Under the pieces are notes generated by a model. It worked only from the letters and a program-made list of their open reading frames with translations. It did not search any database and was not told the origin of the DNA. Of a stretch of 64,000 bases of DNA, positions 9,073-17,799 are shown piece by piece (the stretch's first letter is position 1; every line of letters starts with the position of its first letter). This DNA is from Hyphomicrobiaceae bacterium (GTDB lineage Bacteria; Pseudomonadota; Alphaproteobacteria; Rhizobiales; Hyphomicrobiaceae): the NCBI GenBank assembly GCA_022844275.1, contig JALHMB010000003.1, positions 496,001 through 560,000 of the forward strand. The letters run 5' to 3'. The position numbers were made by a program, and so were the translations under genes.

Positions 9073-9768
9073 TCAGAAGCGGTAGGAGAGGCCCGCGGCA
9101 AAGTGCGGAGACCAGATGTCCGTCTTCACGTAGCCGCCGCCGTCGAGATCCGCATTGATGTGCGTATAGCTCAGCTTGGCCTCGACGAAGCCCGACCAAT
9201 TCGGCCCGAAGGGCATTTCGAGACCGACGAGGGCCTGCGCCGCGAAGCCGGCGAGCTGGTATTCGAACGTGCGCGGACCGGTATCGCCGTCGAGTTCAAC
9301 CTCGACATGCGGAATGGCCACGCCGATGCCGAACCCGGCATAAGGCCGGATGTCGCGATAAGACATGGGTTCGAAGCGACGGAGCGCGTTCAGGGTGACG
9401 ATATTGTTGCCATCAGTGAACTCGAGATTGTCGAACGTCGCACCAACATCGCCCTTGAGCTTCGCGTACGCCTTGGAGTGAGTGAATTCGACGGCTACGC
9501 CCCAGGCGGGGCTGCTCTCGAGCCAGTAGATCGCCCGCGCGCCCCAATAAGGAGGCATTTCAAAGGACTTACCGTCCCAGTCGACGTCATAGGTGCCGTC
9601 GGCCGCTGGCATGGTCGGGCGCCTGACCTGCACATCGCTTGAGAAGTTGGCGTTTACACCGCCGTAGACCTGGATCTGAACCTCGGCGCGTACCGGCGCG
9701 GCTGCCAGCGCCGCAGCAGCTTCGAGCCCGAGTACAAAACCCACTGCCAGTGCGCCGATGCGCACCAT
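9073..9768 (-). CDS. Outer-membrane beta-barrel protein, lipid A oxidase (LpxQ)-like
   Basis: Secreted barrel protein of about 231 residues. A hydrophobic signal peptide ends near the AAPVRAEVQ site, then come alternating amphipathic strands, and it finishes in SYRF, the classic C-terminal aromatic of outer-membrane barrels. Segments WDGKSFEMPPYWGAR, GVAVEFTHSKAYA, LEFTDGNNIVTLNALRRF and the AxPHVEVE strand resemble rhizobial lipid A oxidases, which oxidise the proximal glucosamine of lipid A. That assignment is from memory of the family and should be treated as probable. The frame also permits a start at 9792; the ATG at 9768 places the signal peptide correctly. Confidence 0.65.
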   Translation of the reverse strand: MVRIGALAVGFVLGLEAAAALAAAPVRAEVQIQVYGGVNANFSSDVQVRRPTMPAADGTYDVDWDGKSFEMPPYWGARAIYWLESSPAWGVAVEFTHSKAYAKLKGDVGATFDNLEFTDGNNIVTLNALRRFEPMSYRDIRPYAGFGIGVAIPHVEVELDGDTGPRTFEYQLAGFAAQALVGLEMPFGPNWSGFVEAKLSYTHINADLDGGGYVKTDIWSPHFAAGLSYRF

Positions 9769-9948
9769 CCTGCAGACTTTGCCGCTATGCATCGCGTCCT
9801 TGCCCTGTCATCCCGATTTTGGCTGCCGAATCCTGCAGCTCTGTTGTCACAATCGGCTATCAGAACAGGTGCGGGTCGCAAGCGTCAAATCGCGCAGAGC
9901 CAAGATTCGGCACGATTTTTTGCATTTATGTGGCTTAGTCGCAAATGC

Positions 9949-10665
9949 TCAGGCGGTGCCGGCCATTTCGGCGAGGCGGTCCCTGCTGCGGACCACGACC
10001 TGCGTAGTGCGCGGAAGGTCGATGATCCCAGAACGGCGCATTTTGCTAATCGTCCGGCTCACGGTCTCGATCGTGAGGCCCAGATAGTCGCCGATATCGG
10101 TCCGCGTCATGGGCAGATTGACCACGACCGCGCCGGGCGGCCGGGTCCGGCTGCGCTCGGCCAGCATGAGCAGGAAATCCGCCACCTTGGCCTCAGCCGA
10201 CTTCGAGGCCAGACAAGTAAGATGATCGCGCATGGCATTGAGCTCGGCTGCCGCCATGCGAAGCATCTTACGCGCGAAGTCCGCCCGCTCGTCGATCATG
10301 CGCTCGAGACCTGAGCGCGAGATCCGGCGGACCCGGGCGTCACCCACCGCTTGCGCATTGTAACCGTACGTTGCAGGACTGCAGAGCCCGACGATGTCCC
10401 CTGGAAAGCGGAAGGTCAGGATATGGCGATTGCCGTCCGGCATGATCCGGTAGAGGCAGACGACTCCATCCGTCACCTCGTAGACGTGGCTCGCCTCGTC
10501 ACCTTCGAGGAACAGATCCTCGCGGTTTGTGAGGTGGACGAGGCCGGCCTGCTCGCCGGCCCCCGGCGTGCGGTCGCGGTCGGGCGTTCCGCGAAGGAGG
10601 CCAGGCTCGAACGCGGCGACTGAGGAGCGGGCGGAAATCACTTGGTTTACGGTAACCGTCGTCAT
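9949..10665 (-). CDS. Crp/Fnr family regulator, FixK-like
   Basis: Transcription factor of 238 residues: a cyclic-nucleotide-binding-fold sensor domain (about 40-150), a dimerisation helix and a winged HTH at about 187-210 (MTRTDIGDYLGLTIETVSR). The recognition helix ETVSRTISKMR is the FNR/FixK type. Cysteines occur singly (70, 95, 151) and there is no N-terminal Cys cluster, so an Fe-S oxygen sensor is unlikely; it is closer to FixK, which acts downstream of FixLJ. The ATG at 10665 was chosen because GGAGG lies 7 nt upstream. It is divergent from a response-regulator gene and has a TTGA-N6-TCAA site in the shared intergenic region. Confidence 0.85.
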   Translation of the reverse strand: MTTVTVNQVISARSSVAAFEPGLLRGTPDRDRTPGAGEQAGLVHLTNREDLFLEGDEASHVYEVTDGVVCLYRIMPDGNRHILTFRFPGDIVGLCSPATYGYNAQAVGDARVRRISRSGLERMIDERADFARKMLRMAAAELNAMRDHLTCLASKSAEAKVADFLLMLAERSRTRPPGAVVVNLPMTRTDIGDYLGLTIETVSRTISKMRRSGIIDLPRTTQVVVRSRDRLAEMAGTA

Positions 10666-10692
10666 CTTTTGACCTCCAGCTCTGCTTCGCCT

Positions 10693-10706
10693 TTGAGGAG
10701 GATCAA
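10693..10706. promoter_or_regulatory. FixK/FNR-type box
   Basis: TTGAGGAGGATCAA matches the TTGA-N6-TCAA core of FNR/FixK operators, with one departure from the fuller TTGAT-N4-ATCAA form. It lies 28 bp upstream of the FixK-like gene, inside the 216-bp region shared with the divergent response regulator, so it could serve autoregulation or cross-control. Confidence 0.5.
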
Positions 10707-10881
10707 ACGGCCCGCACGTCATGGCCGTACTGGCCGTACGTCGCGAAATGTCGCAAATTGTAATGCTGTCGTGCTATCCTTTGAATGCGTTGTAGTACCT
10801 ACGCTCCTTCAGCGATCAACGGAGATCTGGTTCCGGTCTTGCGTTGGAGCCAGAGCCGCATGGGCACCAACCTCTCGCGAC

Positions 10882-11616
10882 ATGCAACGGAACGGCAAGA
10901 CCCGCATTCTCGTCGTCGATGACGACGCCAAAATCCGCACCCTTCTCCGCCGCCTCTTCGAGGGCGAGGGCTGGGAGGTGCTGGAAGCCTCATCACGGGA
11001 TGAGGTCCGCGGCCAGCTCGCCGCTGGCAAGGTGGACCTTGTTACGCTCGATCTCGTGCTCGGGGGCGAGGACGGTTTGACCATCGCGCGGGAGCTGCGC
11101 CAGGAATCCAATCTCCCCATCATCATGGTCTCCGGCAAGGGCGATACGATCGACCGCGTGGTCGGGCTCGAGATCGGCGCCGACGACTACATTACCAAGC
11201 CTTTCCACGTCCGCGAGGTGCTGGCGCGCGTGCGCGCCGTGCTGCGGCGCAGCGAGGAGGCCGCTACGGCGCAAAGCCTCATCATGGCGGCGCGCGAAGC
11301 CTTCGCTTTCGGTGGCTTCGTTGTCGATCTCTCGAAGCGCGAGCTTCACACCGCCGACGGCGGGAATATTCCGCTCACGACCGCCGAGTTCGCGCTGCTC
11401 GAAGCCTTCGTGCGCAACGTCAACCGCGTGCTCTCACGCGACCGCATCATGGACCTGACCAAAGGCCATGAGTGGAACCCGCTCGATCGCACGATCGACA
11501 ATCACGTCGCGCGCCTGCGCAAGAAGATCGAGCACGATCCCGACAACCCGCTGCTCATCAAGACCGTGCGCGGTATTGGCTACAGCTTCACGGCGGATGT
11601 CGTGCCGGTGAAGTAG
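10882..11616 (+). CDS. OmpR-family response regulator (orphan)
   Basis: Two-component response regulator of 244 residues. The receiver domain has the acidic pocket VVDDD (11-15), phospho-acceptor Asp57 (VTLDLVLGG), Ser84 (MVSGKG) and Lys106 (YITKPF). The C-terminal winged helix includes LTTAEFALLEAF, SRDRIMDLTKG, the recognition helix DRTIDNHVARLRKKIE and the wing IKTVRGIGYSF. No histidine kinase gene is adjacent, so its partner is elsewhere. The ATG at 10882 begins the receiver fold; the ribosome site is weak. It is divergent from a FixK-like gene and convergent with the ABC exporter, only 2 nt apart at the stops. Confidence 0.88.
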   Translation: MQRNGKTRILVVDDDAKIRTLLRRLFEGEGWEVLEASSRDEVRGQLAAGKVDLVTLDLVLGGEDGLTIARELRQESNLPIIMVSGKGDTIDRVVGLEIGADDYITKPFHVREVLARVRAVLRRSEEAATAQSLIMAAREAFAFGGFVVDLSKRELHTADGGNIPLTTAEFALLEAFVRNVNRVLSRDRIMDLTKGHEWNPLDRTIDNHVARLRKKIEHDPDNPLLIKTVRGIGYSFTADVVPVK

Positions 11617-11618
11617 TC

Positions 11619-13460
11619 CTATTTCGCCGCTTCGATCGCGTGCGGCGCGACGAACTGCAGGTTGGCGAGGCGCGCATAAAGCCCGCCGCGCGTCATGAGC
11701 TCGCGGTGTGTGCCTTCCTCGACAATTCGGCCCTCGTCGAGCACGACAATGCGGTCGGCCTTCTGGATGGTCGCGAGCCGATGCGCGACGACCAGCGTCG
11801 TGCGTCCCTGCATGGCCGCGTCGAGCGCACGCTGCACGGCGACCTCGCTCTCGGCATCGAGCGCGCTGGTTGCCTCGTCGAGCAGCAGAATGGGCGCGGA
11901 GCGCAGCAGGGCGCGCGCAATGGCAATGCGCTGGCGCTGGCCGCCAGAGAGCGTGATGCCGCGCTCGCCGATGCGCGTCGCGTAACCCTCGGGCAGCGCG
12001 CGGATGAAGGCATCGGCCTGCGCGGCAACGGCCGCGCGCTCGACATCGGCCATGCTAGCCGCCTCATCGCCGAAGCGGATGTTCTCGGCGACCGATCCCG
12101 CGAGCAGCGTTATCTCTTGCGGCACGAGCGCCATGCGCCGGCGCAGCGTGACGAGATCGGCGTCGCGCGCCGGAATGCCGTCGATGAGCACCCGCCCTGC
12201 CGTCGGATCGCGCAGGCGCTGCACGAGTGCAAGCAGCGTGCTCTTACCTGATCCCGACGGACCGACAAGCGCGACCCGTTCGCCGGGAGCGATCCTGAGC
12301 GATATATCGACGAGGGCCGGTGTCTCGTCACGTCCCGGATAGACGAAACCCACGCGCTGGAACTCGATCCTGCCCTCGGCCGGCTCGGGCAGCGAAATCG
12401 GTTTCAACGGCGAGACGATCTCGGGCTCGGTAGCAAGCAGCTCGGTCAGCCGCTCCGCGGCGCCCGCAGCCTGCGTAACCTCGCCCCAGACTTCCGACAA
12501 CTCCGCCAGCGCGCCGGCCGCAAAGAGCGCATAGAGAATGAACTGGCTGAGCCGGCCACCGGTCATCTCACCCGCGATCACCAGCTCCGCGCCGTACCAC
12601 AGGATGCCGACGATGCTGCTGACGACCAGCAGTATCACCACCGCCGTCATGCCCGCGCGTGCCTTGAGCCGTGCATCTGCAGCGCCGAAGGCCCCCTCGA
12701 CAGCACCGGCGTACCGCGTGGCGAGAACTGTCTCGGCGGCGAAAGCCTGCACGGCGCGAATGCCGGTCAGCGTTTCGGCGGCGAGCGAGGAAGCCTCGGC
12801 GAGTGCATCCTGCGCCGTGCGCGAGCGACGCCTCACGATCCGTCCGTAAGCGACGAGCGGCAGCACGATCAGCGGAATGGCAACGAGCACGAGCGCCGAG
12901 AGACGCGCGCTCGTCACGAGCATCATGCCGAGCGCTCCGACGAGCATGATGGCGTTGCGGGCCGCTTGCGACAGCGCACTGCCGGAGGCGGCCTTGATCT
13001 GCGTTGTATCGGCGGTGAGGCGGCTCATGAGCTCGCCGGAATGCGCCTTCTCGTGGAAGGCGGCGCCAAGCGTCATCAGGTGACGGAAGACATCCGCGCG
13101 CACGTCGGCGACAACGCGCTCGCCGAGCCAGTTCACACAATAGAAGCGGGCGGCGCTGGCAATGGCGAGGAGGGCGCCGATGAGCACCAGCACAGCGAAA
13201 TAGCGGTCGATGAACCCGCCATCGCCACCCGAAAAGCCGAAGTCGATCATGCGGCGCACGGCGAGCGGAACCGACAGCATGACGAGCGCCGAGACCAGCA
13301 TGGCCAAGCAGGCCAGAGCCAGCATCCCCGGGTAGCGCAGAATGTAAGGCTTCAGCGCGAGAAGTGGCCGCAGTGACCGGCGCCCACCTTGGCCGTCCGG
13401 CCCTTCTTCCTGTGGCGCCGACTCTGACTCGTGCACGCCCGCTGACTTCCGTCTCGCCAC
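11619..13460 (-). CDS. ABC exporter, fused permease and ATPase (MsbA/LipidA-type)
   Basis: Half-transporter of 613 residues that would work as a homodimer: a six-helix membrane domain (about residues 35-325), then a nucleotide-binding domain with Walker A GPSGSGKST (400-408), signature LSGGQRQR (504-511), Walker B ILLLDEATSALD and the switch His in VVAHRLA. It resembles MsbA/BmrA-type exporters of lipids or drugs. I chose the GTG at 13460 because GGGAGG sits 4 nt before it; a GTG 19 codons upstream is also in frame but has no ribosome site. Substrate not predictable. Confidence 0.85.
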   Translation of the reverse strand: MARRKSAGVHESESAPQEEGPDGQGGRRSLRPLLALKPYILRYPGMLALACLAMLVSALVMLSVPLAVRRMIDFGFSGGDGGFIDRYFAVLVLIGALLAIASAARFYCVNWLGERVVADVRADVFRHLMTLGAAFHEKAHSGELMSRLTADTTQIKAASGSALSQAARNAIMLVGALGMMLVTSARLSALVLVAIPLIVLPLVAYGRIVRRRSRTAQDALAEASSLAAETLTGIRAVQAFAAETVLATRYAGAVEGAFGAADARLKARAGMTAVVILLVVSSIVGILWYGAELVIAGEMTGGRLSQFILYALFAAGALAELSEVWGEVTQAAGAAERLTELLATEPEIVSPLKPISLPEPAEGRIEFQRVGFVYPGRDETPALVDISLRIAPGERVALVGPSGSGKSTLLALVQRLRDPTAGRVLIDGIPARDADLVTLRRRMALVPQEITLLAGSVAENIRFGDEAASMADVERAAVAAQADAFIRALPEGYATRIGERGITLSGGQRQRIAIARALLRSAPILLLDEATSALDAESEVAVQRALDAAMQGRTTLVVAHRLATIQKADRIVVLDEGRIVEEGTHRELMTRGGLYARLANLQFVAPHAIEAAK

Positions 13461-13712
13461 GCTGCCTCCCGTCTTGCCTGTGACTGGACTGCGCTCGAGG
13501 CGCACCGTCACAAGCACTAGACGCTCCGCTTGAGACGCCCTTGAGGCATCGCAAAGGCAGAATTGCCTAGTCTTCAGGCGTCATGAATGCCCCACCCGCG
13601 CGCGCTGAACAAGCCGCAGCCGCCGCGTCCGCAGGACGCAAGTCACCGAGTCGCAAGCCGTTTGCTGCGCCCTGCCAGGCCGCCCGTGGGGAGCGCTTTG
13701 AATTATAATATG

Positions 13713-13742
13713 AAAAAGCCCATGACGATGAGGCGTCGTCAT
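13713..13742 (-). terminator. Rho-independent terminator of the phasin gene
   Basis: On the minus strand a 7-bp perfect stem (ATGACGA with TCGTCAT, 7-nt loop) is followed by GGGC and a run of five T. It lies about 50 nt beyond the phasin stop codon and matches an intrinsic terminator. Confidence 0.65.
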
Positions 13743-13788
13743 AGGCATTCAGTTCGGAGGAGTGGTGCGTACGGGCCGAAAGTCGGAA

Positions 13789-14118
13789 TTAGCGGCGTGC
13801 TGCGAACGCCTTCTCGACCGGCTTGTAGGCTTCCTTCGCGAAATCCGAATAGAAAGCGCCGATCTTCGACATCTGCTGCACGTAGTCCTCATACGCCTTC
13901 TTGGCGTAGCTCGACTGGATCTCGACGGCCTGCTCGATGCTCTTTGCAGACAGCATCTTCTCGAACGTTGCCGTGCCTTCCTCGAAGGAGCGCTTCGAGT
14001 AGTCGGACATCTCCGTCGCAATGGTCTGCCAACCCTTGCTCCACTCGCCGACGAGGCGCATTGCCGTATCGGTGTTGGATTGACCGAGCTTCTGGAGATC
14101 TTCGAATGATTTAATCAT
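13789..14118 (-). CDS. Phasin family protein
   Basis: Small amphipathic helical protein of 109 residues, the usual size of the alphaproteobacterial phasin_2 family. Phasins coat polyhydroxyalkanoate granules and limit their size. The protein is almost entirely helical, with alternating charged and alanine residues (EQAVEIQSSYAKKAYEDYV) typical of the family, and has no signal or membrane segment. The ATG at 14118 has AAGGA upstream. A promoter with a perfect TTGACA and a PHA-regulator-like word lies about 80 nt upstream, and a terminator follows the gene, so it is probably monocistronic. Confidence 0.88.
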   Translation of the reverse strand: MIKSFEDLQKLGQSNTDTAMRLVGEWSKGWQTIATEMSDYSKRSFEEGTATFEKMLSAKSIEQAVEIQSSYAKKAYEDYVQQMSKIGAFYSDFAKEAYKPVEKAFAARR

Positions 14119-14203
14119 GGGATGGTCCTTCGAACCCAGCAGGGCATGTGAATGGTGCGGTCTAGGACGCAGAGGCAGGGGGATGTCTCTTGCGATACGC
14201 CCA

Positions 14204-14232
14204 GATTTAGGTGCGCTGCACAAATATGTCAA
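14204..14232 (-). promoter_or_regulatory. Candidate promoter of the phasin gene
   Basis: Reading the minus strand, TTGACA (14232-14227) is followed after 17 nt by TAAATC (14209-14204). The -35 is perfect, the -10 weak. The start site would give a leader of about 80 nt before the phasin ATG at 14118. Confidence 0.45.
14213..14223. promoter_or_regulatory. Candidate PhaR operator in the phasin promoter
   Basis: GCGCTGCACAA (TTGTGCAGCGC on the minus strand) lies between the candidate -35 and -10 elements, an ideal place for a repressor. The same 11 bases occur upstream of the PHA depolymerase at 27739-27749. PhaR-type repressors of PHA genes are known to prefer TGC/GCA-rich sites. Confidence 0.45.
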
Positions 14233-14493
14233 CTGGAATATTGCATCGCACCATATATCAACGCTCATCTGCCGGCCAGCATTCGATAAAATTCCATTCA
14301 AATTTTCATTGTCTACTTCACGGGAAGCAAGGCCGGCTGCGTTAAGGTTGGCTCCAACGGTCCAAGATCCCACGCCCAATTGGTGCCCCAAAACGGTGTT
14401 CTCATAAGAACTTCGGAGGGTTGGCCATCTGGCGGCGATCAGCGACCGGGGAAGCCAAATCGCGCCGTCAGGCGCGTATACGGGTTTGCAGCT

Positions 14494-16041
14494 ATGTACG
14501 CAGCAGCAGGCTGGCGAGGAGGACTCGCCGGCGCAGCAGGTTTGATCTTTTGCCTCGCGGCAATCGGTGCGACAGATGCGCGCGCCGACAGCCGCCACGC
14601 CGCGTTTGTTGTCGATGCAAATTCTGGCCGGGTCCTCCACGCGGCCAACGCCGACGCTCAACGCTTCCCGGCCTCCCTCACCAAGATGATGACGCTCTAT
14701 CTGGTCTTCGAGCAGATCGAGGCGGGCCGTCTCGATGCCGCGACCCCGATCCGCATCTCAGCCCAGGCAGCTGGGGTGCCCCCCTCGAAGCTCGATCTCG
14801 ATCCTGGCGATACCATCCCGCTCGGCGCCGCCATTCGCGCGCTCGTCACCAAGTCGGCGAATGACGTCGCGGTGGCCCTCGCAGAGCACATCTCGGGGAA
14901 CGAGGCTGCCTTTGCCCGCCTCATGACCGCGAAGGCGCGCCAGCTTGGCATGCGTGCGACCGTCTTCCGCAATGCGCACGGCCTCCCCGATCCCGAGCAG
15001 GTCACCACGGCGCGAGACATCGCCACGCTCTCGCTCGCGCTCTACGATCACTTCCCGCAGCACGCGCGTATCTTCGCCACGCGCCAGTTCAGCTACGCAG
15101 GCGCGACCTATCGCAATCACAACACCATGCTCGGATCCTTCGAGGGCATGGAAGGCATCAAGACCGGCTACACGCGCGCCTCAGGCTTCAATCTCTCGTC
15201 CTCTGTGCGCCGCGATGGCCGCCATGTCGTCGCAGTCGTCATGGGCGGACGCACGGCTGCCGCGCGCAACGCCGAGATGCGCACGCTCTTGAACCGGAGC
15301 CTTGCCCGCGCAAGCACCAGCAAATCTCGTCGTCCTGTACTCATCGCACGTGCCGAACCGAAGCCGACGCCAGCCGTGCGTCCCATGCCTCGACAGGCCG
15401 CCGCCGCACCTCAGGCTGCACCTCAGCCCGCGCCGCGCCTCGTCGAGCCGATCCGTGCCGCGGTAGCCCCCGCGTCCGCGAGCTATGAGCCGCCCATTCG
15501 CATGGCGCGTGTGCGCACCGTACCCCTCGGACAATCGACCGCTGCTACAGCCCCACCGGTGCCGAGCCAGCCGCGGTATCAACCAGCCTCGGTCGCCCAG
15601 CCCGCCACCGAAGAGGCGCGCCAGTTCGTCGTTCCCGATCAGGGTCGCGGCGCCCGGCCATCTACGCTCGATGCCCAAGCGCGTCGTCTCGACGTCGGCC
15701 ACCCCGCCGTCTACGCCGGTCAGCAGACAGGCAGCACGACGCTCGCGGCCGCACCGCAGACTTATACGCCACCGTCCTATGCGGGTGCCGTCAGTGGCGA
15801 CTTCGCCGTCCAGGTCGGAGCCTTCCCTAGCGCAGCGGAGGCTCAGGCCCGCCTGCGCGAGGTGCGGCAGTCAGCCGGCAGCCTCCTCGCCGCTGCAACT
15901 GACACGACCGAGCCGGTCGCGCAAGGATCGCGCACGCTCTATCGCGCCCGCTTCTCCGGCCTCGAGGCTGGCCCCGCTGCTCAGACATGCACCGCGCTCC
16001 GTCGCCAGCGTGTCGAGTGTTTCGTCACGCGTCTGCGCTGA
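14494..16041 (+). CDS. D-alanyl-D-alanine carboxypeptidase with C-terminal SPOR domain
   Basis: Periplasmic penicillin-binding protein (peptidase S11 family), 515 residues. After a signal peptide ending near TDARA come the catalytic motifs Ser61-x-x-Lys64 (SLTK), Ser121-Ala-Asn123 (SAN) and Lys223-Thr-Gly (KTG). A long Pro/Ala-rich linker (about 310-430) leads to a SPOR domain (about 435-515; DFAVQVGAFPSAAEAQ to the end), which binds denuded glycan at the division septum. The enzyme trims the terminal D-Ala of peptidoglycan stem peptides, here probably at the septum. The start at 14494 places the signal peptide at the N-terminus. The downstream gene follows after 17 nt. Confidence 0.9.
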   Translation: MYAAAGWRGGLAGAAGLIFCLAAIGATDARADSRHAAFVVDANSGRVLHAANADAQRFPASLTKMMTLYLVFEQIEAGRLDAATPIRISAQAAGVPPSKLDLDPGDTIPLGAAIRALVTKSANDVAVALAEHISGNEAAFARLMTAKARQLGMRATVFRNAHGLPDPEQVTTARDIATLSLALYDHFPQHARIFATRQFSYAGATYRNHNTMLGSFEGMEGIKTGYTRASGFNLSSSVRRDGRHVVAVVMGGRTAAARNAEMRTLLNRSLARASTSKSRRPVLIARAEPKPTPAVRPMPRQAAAAPQAAPQPAPRLVEPIRAAVAPASASYEPPIRMARVRTVPLGQSTAATAPPVPSQPRYQPASVAQPATEEARQFVVPDQGRGARPSTLDAQARRLDVGHPAVYAGQQTGSTTLAAAPQTYTPPSYAGAVSGDFAVQVGAFPSAAEAQARLREVRQSAGSLLAAATDTTEPVAQGSRTLYRARFSGLEAGPAAQTCTALRRQRVECFVTRLR

Positions 16042-16058
16042 GGTCCCGAGCAACCGTC

Positions 16059-16721
16059 ATGTCCGTCATATCCCCTTCACTCTCGGCCGGCCTCGTTGCG
16101 CTCCAGGCGCTGTCACCCCCGTCACCCACAAACAAGCAGGCTTCGCTGCCGCCGACTTCGGCTCACGTGCTGACCGGCGTGTCGCGCACGATCCTTTCGC
16201 CAGCCGCTGCCGATGCCGTCCTCACGGTCAAGTCGCTGAACCCGAGCGCGCCCGCTGCAGCCGTCGGCGTGGCAGGCGACGCCTATGCCCGCGACGGCAT
16301 TCCCGCCGACAAAGCCGCGTGGCTCGAGTCACTCGGGGCCGATGCCTGGACACTCCGCAAGCCCGCAGTTCTCGATGACAGAGTTTTTGAGCAGCAGGCG
16401 CTGCTCCGTATGAACCGCAGCGGCACCTCCAAGCTGCCGGGCTTTGCCGAGGCTCGCGAGAACGGCACGCTCAAGGTTCAGCGCGCCGCTGAAATGCCTG
16501 ATCTCGGCTATCGCTCCTATCAGCTGACGCTGTACAGCGAGGGCTCGGAATTCGGCGGTGTCGGTTTCGGCATCATGAACAACGAGCGCTGGATAGAGCT
16601 GCGCCAGAGCGGCACGTTCGCAGCGACCGGTTCGGTATCCGGGAATGACTACGTCGCGACTTGGCCGCTCGCATGGAATGGCGACAACGCCGAGACAGAG
16701 CAGGGCCAGCGGGCTGCCTGA
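16059..16721 (+). CDS. Hypothetical protein, 220 residues
   Basis: Unrecognised soluble protein starting 17 nt after the DD-carboxypeptidase stop, so probably co-transcribed. The first 60 residues are low-complexity (Ser/Ala/Pro-rich) without a clear signal peptide. The rest contains DGIPADKAAWLESLGADAW and a C-terminal part rich in beta strands (GYRSYQLTLYSEG, GGVGFGIMNNERW). Codon usage matches the neighbours. No catalytic motif seen. A role in envelope biology is suggested only by its position between two cell-wall enzymes. Confidence 0.7.
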   Translation: MSVISPSLSAGLVALQALSPPSPTNKQASLPPTSAHVLTGVSRTILSPAAADAVLTVKSLNPSAPAAAVGVAGDAYARDGIPADKAAWLESLGADAWTLRKPAVLDDRVFEQQALLRMNRSGTSKLPGFAEARENGTLKVQRAAEMPDLGYRSYQLTLYSEGSEFGGVGFGIMNNERWIELRQSGTFAATGSVSGNDYVATWPLAWNGDNAETEQGQRAA

Positions 16722-16841
16722 TCCTCCGTCCGGCATCGGGGCCCTTCCGACGCAAAATTTGCCATGCTGCCATCCCGTGCTAAGCACGGCTCCCCATGAG
16801 CGGATACTCTCCGCCGTAGACACTCAGGGAGCGACGGCAGA

Positions 16842-17678
16842 ATGAGGGTTCTGAGCACCATCGCAGGAAGGGCCGCGGCCGGTTTCCTGCTCGCGAGCCT
16901 GCTCGCCATGCCGGGCGTGGCGCACGCGCAATCGTGCGGCAATGGCCCTGAGGGCTTCGATCGCTGGCTCGCCGCGATGAAAGTGCAGGCGGCGAAGCAG
17001 GGCATCTCGCAAAGCGCGATCGACCGCGCACTCGCAGGCGTCTCGTACGACCGTACCGTCATCGGGCTCGACCGCAATCAGCGCTCCTTCAAGCTGAGCT
17101 TCGAGCAATTCTATGCGCGCCGTGTCGGCAGCTCGCTGATGAACCGCGCACGCCAGCGTCTCAACCAGCACAAGGCCATCTTCGATCGCGTCGAGAAGCA
17201 GTTCGGCGTGCCGCGCGAGATTATCGTTTCGATCTGGGGCCTCGAGACGAACTTCGGCGCCGACACCTCGGGCCGCTTCTCTATTGTGCGCTCGCTCGCG
17301 ACGCTCGCCTATGATTGCCGTCGCTCGGCGTTCTTCACACCGCAGTTCCTCGATGCGATCCGCATAATCCAGCGCGGCGACATGACGCCCGAGCAGATGC
17401 GCGGCGGCTGGGCCGGCGAGATCGGCCAGACGCAGTTCCTGCCGAGCCCGTTCATCAGGTATGCCGTCGACTACGACGGCAATGGCCGCCGCGACCTCGT
17501 CAACTCCGTACCCGATATACTCGCTTCCACGGCAAACTTCCTCAAAGGCCACGGGTGGCGGGCCGGCGGCTCCTGGGAGCCCGGCTCGGCCAACTACGCT
17601 GTGATCCGCGACTGGAACCGCGCCGAGGTCTACCAGCGCACCATCTCCGTCATGGCGACGCGTCTGCGCGGCAGCTGA
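16842..17678 (+). CDS. Lytic murein transglycosylase, MltB-like (GH103)
   Basis: Secreted peptidoglycan lyase of 278 residues. A signal peptide (ending VAHAQ) is followed by the SLT_2/GH103 domain. The catalytic Glu is Glu135 in SIWGLETNFGA; GRFSIVRSLATLAYD and GEIGQTQFLPS are the other family blocks, and YDGNGRRDLVNSVPDILAS is the conserved dp-loop. It has no lipobox Cys, since Cys32 follows the signal-peptidase I site, and no C-terminal peptidoglycan-binding domain, so it is the short form. It cleaves the MurNAc-GlcNAc bond to give 1,6-anhydro ends. Located beside a DD-carboxypeptidase. Confidence 0.9.
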   Translation: MRVLSTIAGRAAAGFLLASLLAMPGVAHAQSCGNGPEGFDRWLAAMKVQAAKQGISQSAIDRALAGVSYDRTVIGLDRNQRSFKLSFEQFYARRVGSSLMNRARQRLNQHKAIFDRVEKQFGVPREIIVSIWGLETNFGADTSGRFSIVRSLATLAYDCRRSAFFTPQFLDAIRIIQRGDMTPEQMRGGWAGEIGQTQFLPSPFIRYAVDYDGNGRRDLVNSVPDILASTANFLKGHGWRAGGSWEPGSANYAVIRDWNRAEVYQRTISVMATRLRGS

Positions 17679-17799
17679 TCGCGGCCCGCACGCCACCCGC
17701 GCATGGCCTTGGCATCAAATGGTCTACACATGGCGCGCTGGCGTGGTGTAGTGTCCTAACACGACTGAACCCGCGATCATCGCACGAGCGCGCGCCCGA

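Noticed and set aside
13583-13708. A 41-codon plus-strand frame (MNAPPARAEQ...).
   Set aside because: No ribosome site, Ala/Arg-rich low-complexity composition, and it runs into the phasin terminator region. Not supported as a gene.
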